A DNA stretch of 64,000 bases from positions 310,001-374,000 of the forward strand of contig NZ_FTNQ01000003.1 of assembly GCF_900156455.1 (NCBI RefSeq). The letters are read 5' to 3'. A program made the translations under genes and the position numbers. The notes under the pieces are model-generated. The model had not been told where the DNA came from. It did no database searches and saw nothing but the letters and a program-made list of their open reading frames with translations. The first letter of the stretch is position 1, and every line of letters begins with the position of its first letter. This DNA is from Microbacterium sp. RURRCA19A. Lineage in GTDB: Bacteria; Actinomycetota; Actinomycetes; Actinomycetales; Microbacteriaceae. Positions 7,578-15,371 of the stretch are shown here, in pieces.

Positions 7578-9091
7578 CGAAGATTGAGTGCTTTATGCAG
7601 ACTCGGATGTATATACACTGCACCTTCTCTCGGACGGGCGAGATCTGGGTACTCGGTACGGTATTTGACCTTCCCCTGGTCGTTGGCGCGCACCCCGACG
7701 ATTGAATTATCAAAAAGCGGGCTGAATGTAGCGTCGTCAGGAATACTATCCGCTCGTCCGGAATTAGCTATGGATGAACACATCTGATCCCATGAATCAA
7801 ACCTTCGAGGCCCATCTCTGAGAGACTCAAGCTGGTCGATCATCTGCGGATAGACGCGACGGAACTCTTGTTTGAGATCGTCAAGCTTCCATTTACTAAA
7901 CCTCACCTCCGCTCGACGAACCGCGGACTTGCTGATGGTATGGCTCGACGCATCAGAAACTCTTACACACTCGTCAATGAATTGAATGACCTCGCGAGGT
8001 CGCAGAAAAGTCCGACGGATGACGTAGGCAAACGCAGACGGTGCGTCCCCCATCGATCCGCGCTCAAACAGGTCATCTAAATGAACGCCGGCGGGGAGTC
8101 GTCGGCCGATCATTTCGGCGAGTAGATCGTAGGTCCATTCAACCGATTGCTCTCGCGTGTGCAGCTTATCCTTGTCATCAAAATCTAGTGAGTTGTATAT
8201 CTCGCTACGGAGAAACACTAGAACACGGACTCCGGTCCCTGTCGGACCTCGCGAGAGAGTATCGTTTAGTGTCTTCGCGGCCTTGACTAGGCCAATTAAC
8301 ATTGATTGAGAATCCGGCGATGCGTCCCACGAGTCGTCAAGTCGGTCGAGGGCAAGAGTAATGGGGGCTTCGTCTGCGATCAGGTTTGCTAGCGTAAGCA
8401 ACTCTTCGAGCGATACACCGCGCATTGGCGCCAATTGAGGCGCGTCACGGGCGAGGTTAAATCCAAATCCCGCAACATTGATGCCGACCTGGCGAATCTG
8501 AGAGAGTGGACTCCCATTGGCTCGACCATTTTCAGTCGCCCCGTCATTGGCCACCTCTTTGCGTTTCACCTCTGAGAGTGCGTGACTCACCGCGGGACTC
8601 CATGCTCGTTCTGCGCCGAACGCGGCTGATGCTAACTCAGCCGTAAGTGTGTGAAGCCATGTCGATGTGTGAGCTTGTGCGGAAAGAAGGTTTCTTCTTT
8701 CGTTCTCAGGCAACGCGCTCCAGGCATACTTGTCTGGTGAAACGATCCTGACAATGTGGCCGTCGGGGGCGAGCTCAGGCAAACTGGTACACAATGCTGA
8801 TTTGCCGGAACCTTTACGCCCGAGGAACAAGGTCCTCCGCCCGGCGAGGGCCTCACTGACGTAGGGTGTGGTTACAAAGTACTCGGCGAGTCTCCGATCT
8901 GACTCGGCATCGCTACCGCCAAGGTCCAACTCGCCGAGTGTCAGTCCGTTTTCCACCCCAGTCCCCCCGCGTCTGAAGCATGCTGTGCCGCGTACGATAC
9001 CCGTGCCAACCGTTCGGCGCAGCATGCGGGCATGCTCAGGAGGCCATTTGGATTTGTGGCAGATTCGTTCCTGATCGGCGAAGTTGGTCAT
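7574..9091 (-). CDS. P-loop ATPase of a putative defence operon
   Basis: 505 aa from the ATG at 9091. Walker A GRKGSGKS is at residues 91-98 and a Walker-B-like ITLALDRLDDSWD lies near 245-257, followed by an HTH-like C-terminal region with PREVIQFIDECVRV. It resembles the AAA+/STAND-like ATPases often annotated as Sll1717-family or ORC/CDC6-like and found beside nucleases and 2TM proteins in defence islands. The first 45 residues look non-conserved, and a GTG at 8956 (VENGLTLGELDLG) is preceded by a GGGGGGA run, so the true start may be 8956. Coupled to the phosphorylase-like gene; probably the sensor or regulator of the system. Confidence 0.75.
   Translation of the reverse strand: MTNFADQERICHKSKWPPEHARMLRRTVGTGIVRGTACFRRGGTGVENGLTLGELDLGGSDAESDRRLAEYFVTTPYVSEALAGRRTLFLGRKGSGKSALCTSLPELAPDGHIVRIVSPDKYAWSALPENERRNLLSAQAHTSTWLHTLTAELASAAFGAERAWSPAVSHALSEVKRKEVANDGATENGRANGSPLSQIRQVGINVAGFGFNLARDAPQLAPMRGVSLEELLTLANLIADEAPITLALDRLDDSWDASPDSQSMLIGLVKAAKTLNDTLSRGPTGTGVRVLVFLRSEIYNSLDFDDKDKLHTREQSVEWTYDLLAEMIGRRLPAGVHLDDLFERGSMGDAPSAFAYVIRRTFLRPREVIQFIDECVRVSDASSHTISKSAVRRAEVRFSKWKLDDLKQEFRRVYPQMIDQLESLRDGPRRFDSWDQMCSSIANSGRADSIPDDATFSPLFDNSIVGVRANDQGKVKYRTEYPDLARPREGAVYIHPSLHKALNLR
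8978..9027. promoter_or_regulatory. 13-bp imperfect inverted repeat near the ATPase start
   Basis: Arms at 8978-8990 (GCATGCTGTGCCG) and 9015-9027 (CGGCGCAGCATGC) match at 12 of 13 positions across 24 nt. They fall upstream of the alternative GTG start (8956) but inside the longer frame. This suits an operator if the gene starts at 8956. Confidence 0.4.
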
Positions 9092-9250
9092 TGCAGTCGG
9101 CGGTCAAGGTGATCGGACCGACGATGCTCTTCCGCATCTGGCATATTGACGGGCACGTTCTTTAGCACGCCACCAGCGTCGTGCCAGCAGGAAGCTCATC
9201 GACTTGGCGCCCCTCGACCTCCGCGCTCTTCGGCGGGATGAGGCGCGCAA

Positions 9251-9877
9251 TCAAGCGGGGTCTGACCTGGCGCCAGCAGATCGCAAGGGTGGACTTCCGT
9301 ATCCCCCGGGTGGCTCGTGCGAGCGCACACCTCTTTTCTGGTGATCCAGCACGACTGCGTACTCCATCTCGACCAGCGCATTACTGATGCGATCATGGAG
9401 CCTGTTCGGCAGCGCGTCGCCCGTGACATCCCATAGCGTCGTTAGCTCGGCTCGCATGCGCTCGATGATCTTGAATGGGTCGCGTCGCTCGATTTCGCTC
9501 TCGATGGCATCGCGGAGCTTGCCGAATCCGCGCCTTTCCGCCCGCATGACCGTGCTCAGGCTAATTCCCGCGAATCGCGAGAGTTCCGCTCGGCGGTTCT
9601 TCAAGAGGCCCACCATGGGCATGATGCTCGTGCGGCGGTAGTTGCGCCCATCGTCCGTCCAGTACCGTCCACGGAAGGCGAGCGCGGCGTAGACCGCCGA
9701 TCGCTCAAGGTCGTCGTCGATCGAGAGAGCGGCCTTGTCTATGAGGCGGTACAAGCCGATCCAGTCGTAGACCGAGAACAGTTCAAGCGGCACGTCGTCG
9801 CGCGGGGCGTCCTCGCTGATGCCGAGCCCCTTGCGCAGCCGAAGTAGCCACTCCAGTCGCTCGTCGCTGTCGGTCAC
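9251..9877 (-). CDS. Hypothetical protein, 208 aa, possible regulator
   Basis: Unrecognised soluble protein. It is rich in charged helices; a stretch near residues 95-120 (NRRAELSRFAGISLSTVMRAERRGFGKL) has helix-turn-helix character, so DNA binding is possible. The last 25 residues (SHEPPGGYGSPPLRSAGARSD) are low complexity, and an overlapping frame stays open there, so the original C-terminus may have shifted. GTG start at 9877 with repeated GACAACT boxes just upstream, consistent with autoregulation. It lies 160 bp from the ATPase gene on the same strand but is not clearly part of that operon. Confidence 0.55.
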   Translation of the reverse strand: MTDSDERLEWLLRLRKGLGISEDAPRDDVPLELFSVYDWIGLYRLIDKAALSIDDDLERSAVYAALAFRGRYWTDDGRNYRRTSIMPMVGLLKNRRAELSRFAGISLSTVMRAERRGFGKLRDAIESEIERRDPFKIIERMRAELTTLWDVTGDALPNRLHDRISNALVEMEYAVVLDHQKRGVRSHEPPGGYGSPPLRSAGARSDPA

Positions 9878-9888
9878 GTCACGATACT

Positions 9889-9975
9889 AGTTGTCAGTAG
9901 GTAGACAACTGTAGTTTTCAGATTCTTGACAACTATTCGAGTTCCGCACACAGTAGGTGTCACCGCGTTGACACC
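9889..9975. promoter_or_regulatory. Operator-like repeats between the 208-aa gene and the DUF6907 gene
   Basis: AGTTGTC (9889-9895) pairs with GACAACT (9904-9910), and GACAACT recurs at 9928-9934. A second inverted repeat, GGTGTCA (9956-9962) with TGACACC (9969-9975), overlaps a TTGACA. The cluster lies between divergent genes and looks like a two-way regulatory region. Confidence 0.45.
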
Positions 9976-10037
9976 GGCGACGAACCTGACCGTGAGCCCA
10001 TCACGGCGCCGCCTGAATCACATGAAAGGCCCATCGC

Positions 10038-10373
10038 ATGGCCGACGGTCGACCGACCTGGCTCACGCAAGATTGCCCAGCCTGGTGCACTGGCAGACAC
10101 GACGATCAGGACGCACGCGAGGACCGGCACCACCACTCCCGAGAGACTCTGGTACCTGTTATCGCTCGCTCCCCTCGGTCAGGCGAACCTGGCACTCGCG
10201 GATCTTGGGGCCTCGAAGCGGTGGAGTTGGGCGTTCTGGGGACGCAGCCAGTCGAGGACGCGACGAGCATCTGGGTCGTTGTCGTAGGCGAACGCCAGTT
10301 TCTTGAGATCACGCGCGAAAGCGCTCAGCGTCTGCATGCCGCGCTCGGCGAGCTGCTCCATCGCCTGCAGTAG
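10038..10373 (+). CDS. DUF6907-type protein
   Basis: 111 aa, showing the pattern of a small family common on actinobacterial plasmids and integrative elements: WLTQDCPAWCTGRHDD near residues 7-22, EDRHHHS near 28-34, a central strand region and a C-terminal helix (ITRESAQRLHAALGELLH). The paired Cys and the His residues suggest a metal site (inference). The biochemical role of the family is unknown. It starts at the ATG at 10038; no strong ribosome site is seen. Frames on the opposite strand (10106-10361) are its shadow. Confidence 0.75.
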   Translation: MADGRPTWLTQDCPAWCTGRHDDQDAREDRHHHSRETLVPVIARSPRSGEPGTRGSWGLEAVELGVLGTQPVEDATSIWVVVVGERQFLEITRESAQRLHAALGELLHRLQ

Positions 10374-10410
10374 TCGCCGCTCCGTCGCGTGTGAGTTCCG
10401 CCAGAACCCT

Positions 10411-10626
10411 TCACGGTTCCCGAAGGAGCGCTAGAGGGTCGAGCTCGAGATCTGCGGCGAGGCGCTCAACCGAGCGAAGGCTGAGATTCCGGAGACCCTG
10501 CTCGATCCCACCGATGTAGGTGCGGTGGTAGCCGAGCCGCTCTGCGAACTGCTCCTGGCTGAGCCCCAGTGCTTGGCGGTGTGCTCGGAGGTTTTGACCG
10601 AGTCGGCGCTGAAGCTCTCCTTCCAT
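10411..10626 (-). CDS. XRE-family helix-turn-helix regulator
   Basis: A 71-aa single-domain DNA-binding protein. The HTH is typical: LRAHRQALGLSQEQFAERLG, then RTYIGGIEQGLRNLSLRSVE. ATG at 10626. The gene converges on the DUF6907 gene, and its own upstream region (10640-10710) carries palindromic boxes, so it probably represses itself and perhaps the surface-protein gene at 10757. An AGAACC...GGTTCCCG hairpin at 10403-10422 overlaps the stop codon and could end the transcript. Confidence 0.88.
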   Translation of the reverse strand: MEGELQRRLGQNLRAHRQALGLSQEQFAERLGYHRTYIGGIEQGLRNLSLRSVERLAADLELDPLALLREP

Positions 10627-10646
10627 CCCTCCACGGCATCACTTGG

Positions 10647-10710
10647 CTACTTATCGGTCTACAGACTTATAAGTCGCTTCGGGTGAGAGTATGTGCTACT
10701 TATGAGTAGC
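10647..10710. promoter_or_regulatory. Palindromic boxes upstream of the XRE regulator
   Basis: Three related sites: GCTACTTAT (10647-10655), the perfect 12-bp palindrome GACTTATAAGTC (10664-10675) and GCTACTTATGAGTAGC (10695-10710, 6-bp arms). The shared core ACTTAT and the position between the XRE gene and the plus-strand gene at 10757 suggest operators for XRE. Confidence 0.6.
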
Positions 10711-10756
10711 GTCGCCGCTCTTCCTGCTCGCACTCACACCCTGGGGGGACCCTCAC

Positions 10757-11971
10757 ATGACCCGACCTCGCCGCCTTCGCCGCGCCCTCACCTTTCTCAC
10801 CGCCGCCCTCCTTGCGGGAGTGGGCTTGCTCGCCGCACCACAGTCCGCCACGGCCGACGGGGATGGTCCGCTCTACGGCGGCTACAGCTTGGATTGCTCG
10901 GGGGAGGTGCCCGTGCTGAGCTTCTCTGGGGAAATCACCGGCGACAACGAGGGTCACACCACCGGCACGACGAACATCTACTTCACGCTGCAGGGTCCGA
11001 GCGGCACGCAGGAGTTCGGTCCGAAGCAGGTCTCGTTGCCGTCGACGTACACGGACTTGTGGAATCTCACCGACGGTTCGGCCAAGTACACCTTCGGTCT
11101 TCGTCGTGGTGACGGGCCCCGTGGCGATGATCTGCAGTCCGTCTCATTCCCTGACGACTGCGTGAGCGGCTCGACAAGCTCCATGATCCAGTCGGGAGCT
11201 TCGTTCGGTGACGCCTACTGCACCGATGACGGCGGCGCGGCTGCTGACGTGGTGGTCTCGACCACCCCGCCGGTGCGGAACGTGAAGACCTATGTCACCG
11301 TCAACAACGGCGTCTACCCCCTACCCGTTGAAGGCCTCACCGGCCCGGACGGCACGTACACGAAGACCGTCCCGATCCCGAAGAACGGCACCACCAACAT
11401 CACCGCAGGCATAAAGCTCGCCAGCGGGCAGTCCGTCTATGGCGGCGACCGCGACTACACCTTCCCCGATGTGTGCGCGACCCCGACCCCGACGCCGACC
11501 CCGACGACGGAACCCACATCGTCGCCCTCACCCACCGCCACACCGACGGATACGCCGCCACCGTCGCCGAGCGAGTCGTCCTCTCCGCTGAGTGTGTCCC
11601 TTTCGACCAGCACGGTCATTCGCGGCAGCCAGGTCACCCTGACGGCTAGTGGCTTCGCATCCGGCGAGACGGCGGAGATATGGCTCCACTCGACGCCGAC
11701 AAAGCTCGTGACGGCCACCGCCGATGAGAACGGCACGGTCCGTCAGACCGTGACGATCGCCGAGGGCACTGCGATCGGCGCGCACAAGATCGAGGTACGG
11801 GGTGCGAGCAGCGGCTCTACCTTCGCGAACCTGACCGTCACCGACGGCCTGGCAGTCACCGGCTTCGATAGCAGCACGACCGTCGCGACCGGAGTCGGGG
11901 CGAGCGTGCTTCTGCTCGGCGGCATCGCCTTCGTCCTGCTCGCTCGGCGACGTCCGGCTCGGCGTTCGTGA
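10757..11971 (+). CDS. Sortase-anchored surface protein with LAVTG signal
   Basis: 404 aa. An N-terminal Sec signal peptide (RRLRRALTF, hydrophobic core, AAPQSATA) is followed by an extracellular domain with paired Cys residues. A Pro/Thr/Ser linker (PTPTPTPTTEP and on, about residues 237-278) comes next, then an Ig-like domain (LSVSLSTSTVIRGSQVTLTA and on). LAVTG is at 365-369, then a membrane helix and an RRRPARRS tail. LAVTG is an LPXTG-type cell-wall sorting signal usual in Microbacteriaceae. It is a cargo gene of the element, possibly for adhesion or mating-pair contact (inference). The next gene overlaps its stop (GTGA). Confidence 0.85.
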   Translation: MTRPRRLRRALTFLTAALLAGVGLLAAPQSATADGDGPLYGGYSLDCSGEVPVLSFSGEITGDNEGHTTGTTNIYFTLQGPSGTQEFGPKQVSLPSTYTDLWNLTDGSAKYTFGLRRGDGPRGDDLQSVSFPDDCVSGSTSSMIQSGASFGDAYCTDDGGAAADVVVSTTPPVRNVKTYVTVNNGVYPLPVEGLTGPDGTYTKTVPIPKNGTTNITAGIKLASGQSVYGGDRDYTFPDVCATPTPTPTPTTEPTSSPSPTATPTDTPPPSPSESSSPLSVSLSTSTVIRGSQVTLTASGFASGETAEIWLHSTPTKLVTATADENGTVRQTVTIAEGTAIGAHKIEVRGASSGSTFANLTVTDGLAVTGFDSSTTVATGVGASVLLLGGIAFVLLARRRPARRS

Positions 11972-12321
11972 TTCTGTACAGCGCCGAAGAGCCGTCGGCG
12001 ATCTTCCACTCGAACCCCGGTTGGCTCCTCCTCGTCGTCGTCTGCGGGCTCTTCTGCCTCGCGGCGCCGACGCTCGGGGTGATCGGGCTCGTCCTGGGTA
12101 TGCGCAGGGGGCGAACCACGGCCGCGGTCTTCGGGTGGATCGGCATAGCGTTCGCCCTCTTCGCCGCGATGCTTCTGGTGTCGTTCCCGCTCACGCTGTT
12201 CGACGTGATCGCCTTCATCCTCTTCGCCCCGTTCGTGACCCTGCTGGCGATCATTGGGGTGGTCGGGGGCATCCTGTCGCTCGTGTTCGCGATCAGACGC
12301 CCCGCACCGGTGTCCACCTGA
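11968..12321 (+). CDS. Small multi-pass membrane protein
   Basis: 117 aa with three or four hydrophobic helices (about 18-45, 52-72, 80-110) and a short basic C-terminus. GTG start overlapping the stop of the surface-protein gene, so the two are coupled. The LGVIGLVLGMRRG segment resembles DUF4190-type small membrane proteins of actinobacteria, but I do not claim the family. Probably an accessory to the surface protein. Confidence 0.65.
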   Translation: MILYSAEEPSAIFHSNPGWLLLVVVCGLFCLAAPTLGVIGLVLGMRRGRTTAAVFGWIGIAFALFAAMLLVSFPLTLFDVIAFILFAPFVTLLAIIGVVGGILSLVFAIRRPAPVST

Positions 12322-12375
12322 GAACACGAAGCAGACCCAGATGAATGTCGGTCGAGACAGAAGGAGCCGTGATTC

Positions 12376-12450
12376 ATGAGGTTTAAGCAGACGGGCATCG
12401 AGCGCTCGGGCGCCGCACATTCTCCGAAATCCAGAGGGAGATTCTTGTGA
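12376..12450 (+). CDS. Possible 24-aa leader peptide overlapping the next gene
   Basis: An ATG with AAGGAG upstream opens a 24-codon basic ORF (MRFKQTGIERSG and on) whose TGA overlaps the GTG of the following membrane gene. The overlap is what one expects of a translationally coupled leader, but an ORF this short can occur by chance. Confidence 0.25.
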   Translation: MRFKQTGIERSGAAHSPKSRGRFL

Positions 12451-12905
12451 CACTCGCGGCGGACGCCGTCGAAGCGGAAGCCCTGTCGTCGCGGCGGGCG
12501 CCCATGACCGAGCTCGACCCTGGGATCATTGCCGTTCTTGGGATTGGCGCCAGCGTGGTCGGCGTGCTCGTCGGCGTCCTCACGTCCAACCTGCTCTTCG
12601 CCTACGTGATGCTCTGCCTCCCAATCGCCCTGGTGCTCCTGTTCGGTGCCTTCGCGCCGAGCAAGAGCACCAGCCGGCCCATTCCGGGCAAGTACGGCAT
12701 CGCGCTCCCCGTCGCGGCACTCATCCTGAGCATCGTCGGCAGCCTGCTCGGGATCGTGCTCGGTCACGTCAGCCGTCACATCATCCGCGCCCACGGGGGT
12801 GATGGCGAAAAGATCGCCCTGGCCGCGTGCGTCGTCGGCTATGCCGCGCTGTTTCTCCAGATCGCAGTCGCGCTGTGGCTGGTGACCACCGTCCTGCGGG
12901 CTTAG
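12447..12905 (+). CDS. Multi-pass membrane protein, 152 aa
   Basis: Four predicted helices (about 27-48, 51-70, 87-108, 124-148) separated by short basic loops; unrecognised family. GTG start at 12447 with AGGGAGA 5 nt upstream; an ATG at 12504 (MTELDPG) is the alternative. It follows the 117-aa membrane gene on the same strand. Role unknown. Confidence 0.6.
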   Translation: MTLAADAVEAEALSSRRAPMTELDPGIIAVLGIGASVVGVLVGVLTSNLLFAYVMLCLPIALVLLFGAFAPSKSTSRPIPGKYGIALPVAALILSIVGSLLGIVLGHVSRHIIRAHGGDGEKIALAACVVGYAALFLQIAVALWLVTTVLRA

Positions 12906-12991
12906 CGCTTTCGCGAACCCGGACAAGAAGCTACCGGCTTTCGGTGACTCAATCACGCGAAAACGTCGGGGCTGCTCATAAGGTCGAAGAT

Positions 12992-13339
12992 ATGGCTACG
13001 CGACAGATTGCTCAGGTTATCGACGACCTCGATGGCACCACCCTCGACGAGGGAGAAGGACAGCAGATCACCTTCTCGATCGAAGGTCGCTCGTACGAGA
13101 TCGACCTGTCGGAGAAGAACGCCGAAAAGTTCTACGCGGCATTTGCTCCCTACGTTGACGCTGGCCGTCCGATCGGATCCCCGAGTCGCCGCGCCACCCC
13201 GGCTCGCGCCGCGCGCGCGAAGAGCGACCTCGACCTCAACGCGATCCGGGAGTGGGCGCGGGCTAATGGGCACACGGTCAGCGATCGTGGACGCATCGCC
13301 GGCCCGATCGTTGAGGCCTATAAGGCTGCGAACGCCTAG
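12992..13339 (+). CDS. lsr2: Lsr2-family nucleoid-associated protein
   Basis: 115 aa. The N-terminal oligomerisation domain (ATRQIAQVIDDLDGT through YEIDLSEKNAEKFYAAFAPY) and the C-terminal DNA-binding domain (IREWARANGHTVSDRGRI) match Lsr2, including the RGR motif that inserts in the minor groove of AT-rich DNA. Lsr2 silences foreign DNA in actinobacteria in a manner analogous to H-NS. A copy on a mobile element could silence its own cargo or compete with host Lsr2 (inference). The ATG at 12992 gives the family's usual length; a longer frame begins upstream without a ribosome site. An intrinsic terminator follows. Confidence 0.93.
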   Translation: MATRQIAQVIDDLDGTTLDEGEGQQITFSIEGRSYEIDLSEKNAEKFYAAFAPYVDAGRPIGSPSRRATPARAARAKSDLDLNAIREWARANGHTVSDRGRIAGPIVEAYKAANA

Positions 13340-13377
13340 CGCCTCCCGCCACCATCGGCTGATCCGCCTACGAGAGC

Positions 13378-13416
13378 ACGACGCCTCCGCTTTCTTGCCG
13401 GAGGCGTCGTTCATTT
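13378..13416 (+). terminator. Intrinsic terminator after lsr2
   Basis: Perfect 12-bp arms ACGACGCCTCCG (13378-13389) and CGGAGGCGTCGT (13399-13410) around a 9-nt loop, followed by TCATTTCTT. It sits between lsr2 and the convergent GIY-YIG pseudogene and may serve both. Confidence 0.8.
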
Positions 13417-14215
13417 CTTGGATGTAAGGAATCGCTGCCACAGCGGCAGCCGCACGTCGCCGTAGCGCCACCTCCGGTGAATCGGCATCACCGGATATCC
13501 GGGCGGCAGCGACCCTTGCGTCCTCCAACTGAACACGGTCAAGTTACTCTCGAGACTGAACGGCAATGCCACCGCTACCCGACGCCCGAACAAGCTGCCG
13601 TGCCGACGATGTAGACCACCGCGTCGGAGTCCAGGTGCTCGCCGATTCGGGTACCGTCCCCGGCGCGCGTGATTCTTCGCCGGGTTGCCAGTCTTCGTTC
13701 GGCAGACCGCGTCCACCTCGGCGCCGCACGACGGGCACTCGTGACGCAAGTCTTGGGTGACCTGGAACTGCCGCCCTAGATCGCGGTAGAACTCGTCGGT
13801 GTGGAGGGCGTGGCCCTCGGCGAGTAGTTCCTTCACCTTGTTAGGGTTCGCCTTGACCACCTCGTACCACTGGGCAGTCATGAGCGGCGAGACGCCGAAC
13901 GCGTCGAACATTGACCGGAGAAACTTGGCGTGAGCACGCGGGCCGCCCGGACCGCCGTTGAGAAGCCAGACGCCTGCCGCTTGTAGCTCAGCGATCAACA
14001 GGACCTCGGCATAGTCCAGTTCGGAGGGATGGTCGTTAGTAACCGAGAATCTGCTTGGCGAAATGCTCGACGCCCAATTTTTCGATCACGGGTCTGAGGT
14101 AGCCACCGCTGCCGAGATATTTCTCGACGCTGTATCAGTCGAGGCGTCGCGACTGTCCCGCGTACGTGTATCCGTTGACGTCGTTGGTCGTGGCGTACAG
14201 GTATCCGATCGGCAT
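13411..14215 (-). pseudogene. Decayed GIY-YIG nuclease-like gene (in-frame stop plus frameshift)
   Basis: From an ATG at 14215, the frame reads MPIGYLYATTNDVNG and TYAGQSRRLD, which matches the start of GIY-YIG homing-type nucleases (G-Y-L-Y...Y-A-G-Q). It then hits TGA at 14135-14137, resumes in the same frame with EKYLGSGGYLRPVIEKLGVE and HFAKQIL, and stops at TAA 14036-14038. The rest (ELDYAEVLLIAELQAAG, then NGGPGG) continues in another frame to 13411 and includes a CPSCGAEVDAVCR zinc-finger segment. One nonsense mutation and one frameshift therefore split what was a single nuclease of about 260 residues. A TTG-initiated 195-aa ORF covers only the C-terminal part and lacks the catalytic region. 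Confidence 0.75.
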
Positions 14216-14295
14216 GGTTCCCCCGACCACACGTTAGCCGGTCCCACCTCGATTCGAGACGGCGAATCAGCACGTCGACGACGAGGTGGGGGAAG

Positions 14296-14880
14296 TCAAG
14301 AGTGCGCGATCGACCTCAAGTTAGTGAAGTCCGCGGAATGCCGCGCCTGACTGCCACCGCCGCGTGCAGGATCAACAAGCAGCCCCAGCAGGAGATTTTC
14401 CGGATCCGGAATTGCCATACGCCGTTGAGGAGTGGCAAACCCAGCTTCAAGTAGATCGAGCAGTTCGTCGGCACTCTGATTGTCACTTCGGGCGTGTGCG
14501 TCGCACGCTGCCGCCGCCACCGCTGAAAGCCAATACATGAAAACTTCTACATGACCGAAGCCCTTCTCCCACAGTGACGGAGCCGCCTGCGATGAGGGAG
14601 AATCAGTCTGCCCCGCGCTTGAGTCAGCAGGGAACGACCATCCTTGAGGGAGTGCGAGAGGAAACGTTCTCACCGCTTCCTTGTATTCGGCGCGGACCTC
14701 TTCAAGGCCGACAAAAATGGGACGTGGGGACGTGTCTATGCGGTTGGTGGGAATAGAGCGCTCGGTAGCTGCCGAGGCAGCCGTGGGGGCCGCGATTGCT
14801 CCCGTGAGCGCTCCCGCGCCAATCAGGGCAACCCGCAGGAGTGCACGGCGAGAAAGTGCTCCTTGCGTTGGATAATCCAT
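14296..14880 (-). CDS. Tat-exported hypothetical protein
   Basis: 194 aa. The N-terminus has a twin-arginine signal (LSRRALLRVALIGAGALTG, cleavage after APTAASA near residue 38), so it should be exported folded. The mature part is unrecognised and helical, with no cofactor motif seen. An ATG start is used. It lies upstream of the GIY-YIG pseudogene and downstream of the 118-aa gene on the same strand, about 135 bp apart. Cargo of the element; function unknown. Confidence 0.6.
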   Translation of the reverse strand: MDYPTQGALSRRALLRVALIGAGALTGAIAAPTAASAATERSIPTNRIDTSPRPIFVGLEEVRAEYKEAVRTFPLALPQGWSFPADSSAGQTDSPSSQAAPSLWEKGFGHVEVFMYWLSAVAAAACDAHARSDNQSADELLDLLEAGFATPQRRMAIPDPENLLLGLLVDPARGGGSQARHSADFTNLRSIAHS

Positions 14881-15014
14881 GAAATCTTCTCCTAAGGATT
14901 CACTCGGGGCATGTGGATAGGAAATGTCGGAGCGGCAAATAATACATCACAACTGAAGGCGGTGATGCTCGGCAAATTCGAGGAGCCTCTTCTTGATCGT
15001 GCTGACTCCCAAAA

Positions 15015-15371
15015 TCAGGTCGCGTTCGACTGGTCGTAACGCATTTCGGCCGTAAAGTTGATCGGAACGTCGAAGTGCTGGTAGACGTCCAAGCGGATTA
15101 GCTTCCCTCCCGGTACAAATCCGACCTGCGTCCAGGGTCCAATCACACCCCAATTCTTGTCGCACCAGTGAGTGCCGTAGCTATTTCCCGAAGAATCGTA
15201 CAGCGTGAAGAGCACTTGACCCACGCTAAAGGTTTCGCCATAGTCCGGGGTGATGTCGGTCATGCGGATCTGCACATCGCCCTTGAGGTACCTGTATGTC
15301 CAATACTGCACAGTGATCCCGCCGGCCTGGTAGGCCTTAATTGGCATGTTCGATGCGGTGATCCAAGTCAT
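15015..15371 (-). CDS. Hypothetical beta-rich protein, 118 aa
   Basis: Mostly beta strands with aromatic residues (ITVQYWTYRYLKGDVQIRM, VGQVLFTLYDSSGNSYG, WTQVGFVPGGKLIRLDVYQH), suggesting a small beta-sandwich. No signal peptide, unlike its downstream neighbour. GAGGAG 9 nt before the ATG supports the start. Unrecognised; AT-richer than flanking genes, which suggests a separate origin. Confidence 0.55.
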   Translation of the reverse strand: MTWITASNMPIKAYQAGGITVQYWTYRYLKGDVQIRMTDITPDYGETFSVGQVLFTLYDSSGNSYGTHWCDKNWGVIGPWTQVGFVPGGKLIRLDVYQHFDVPINFTAEMRYDQSNAT

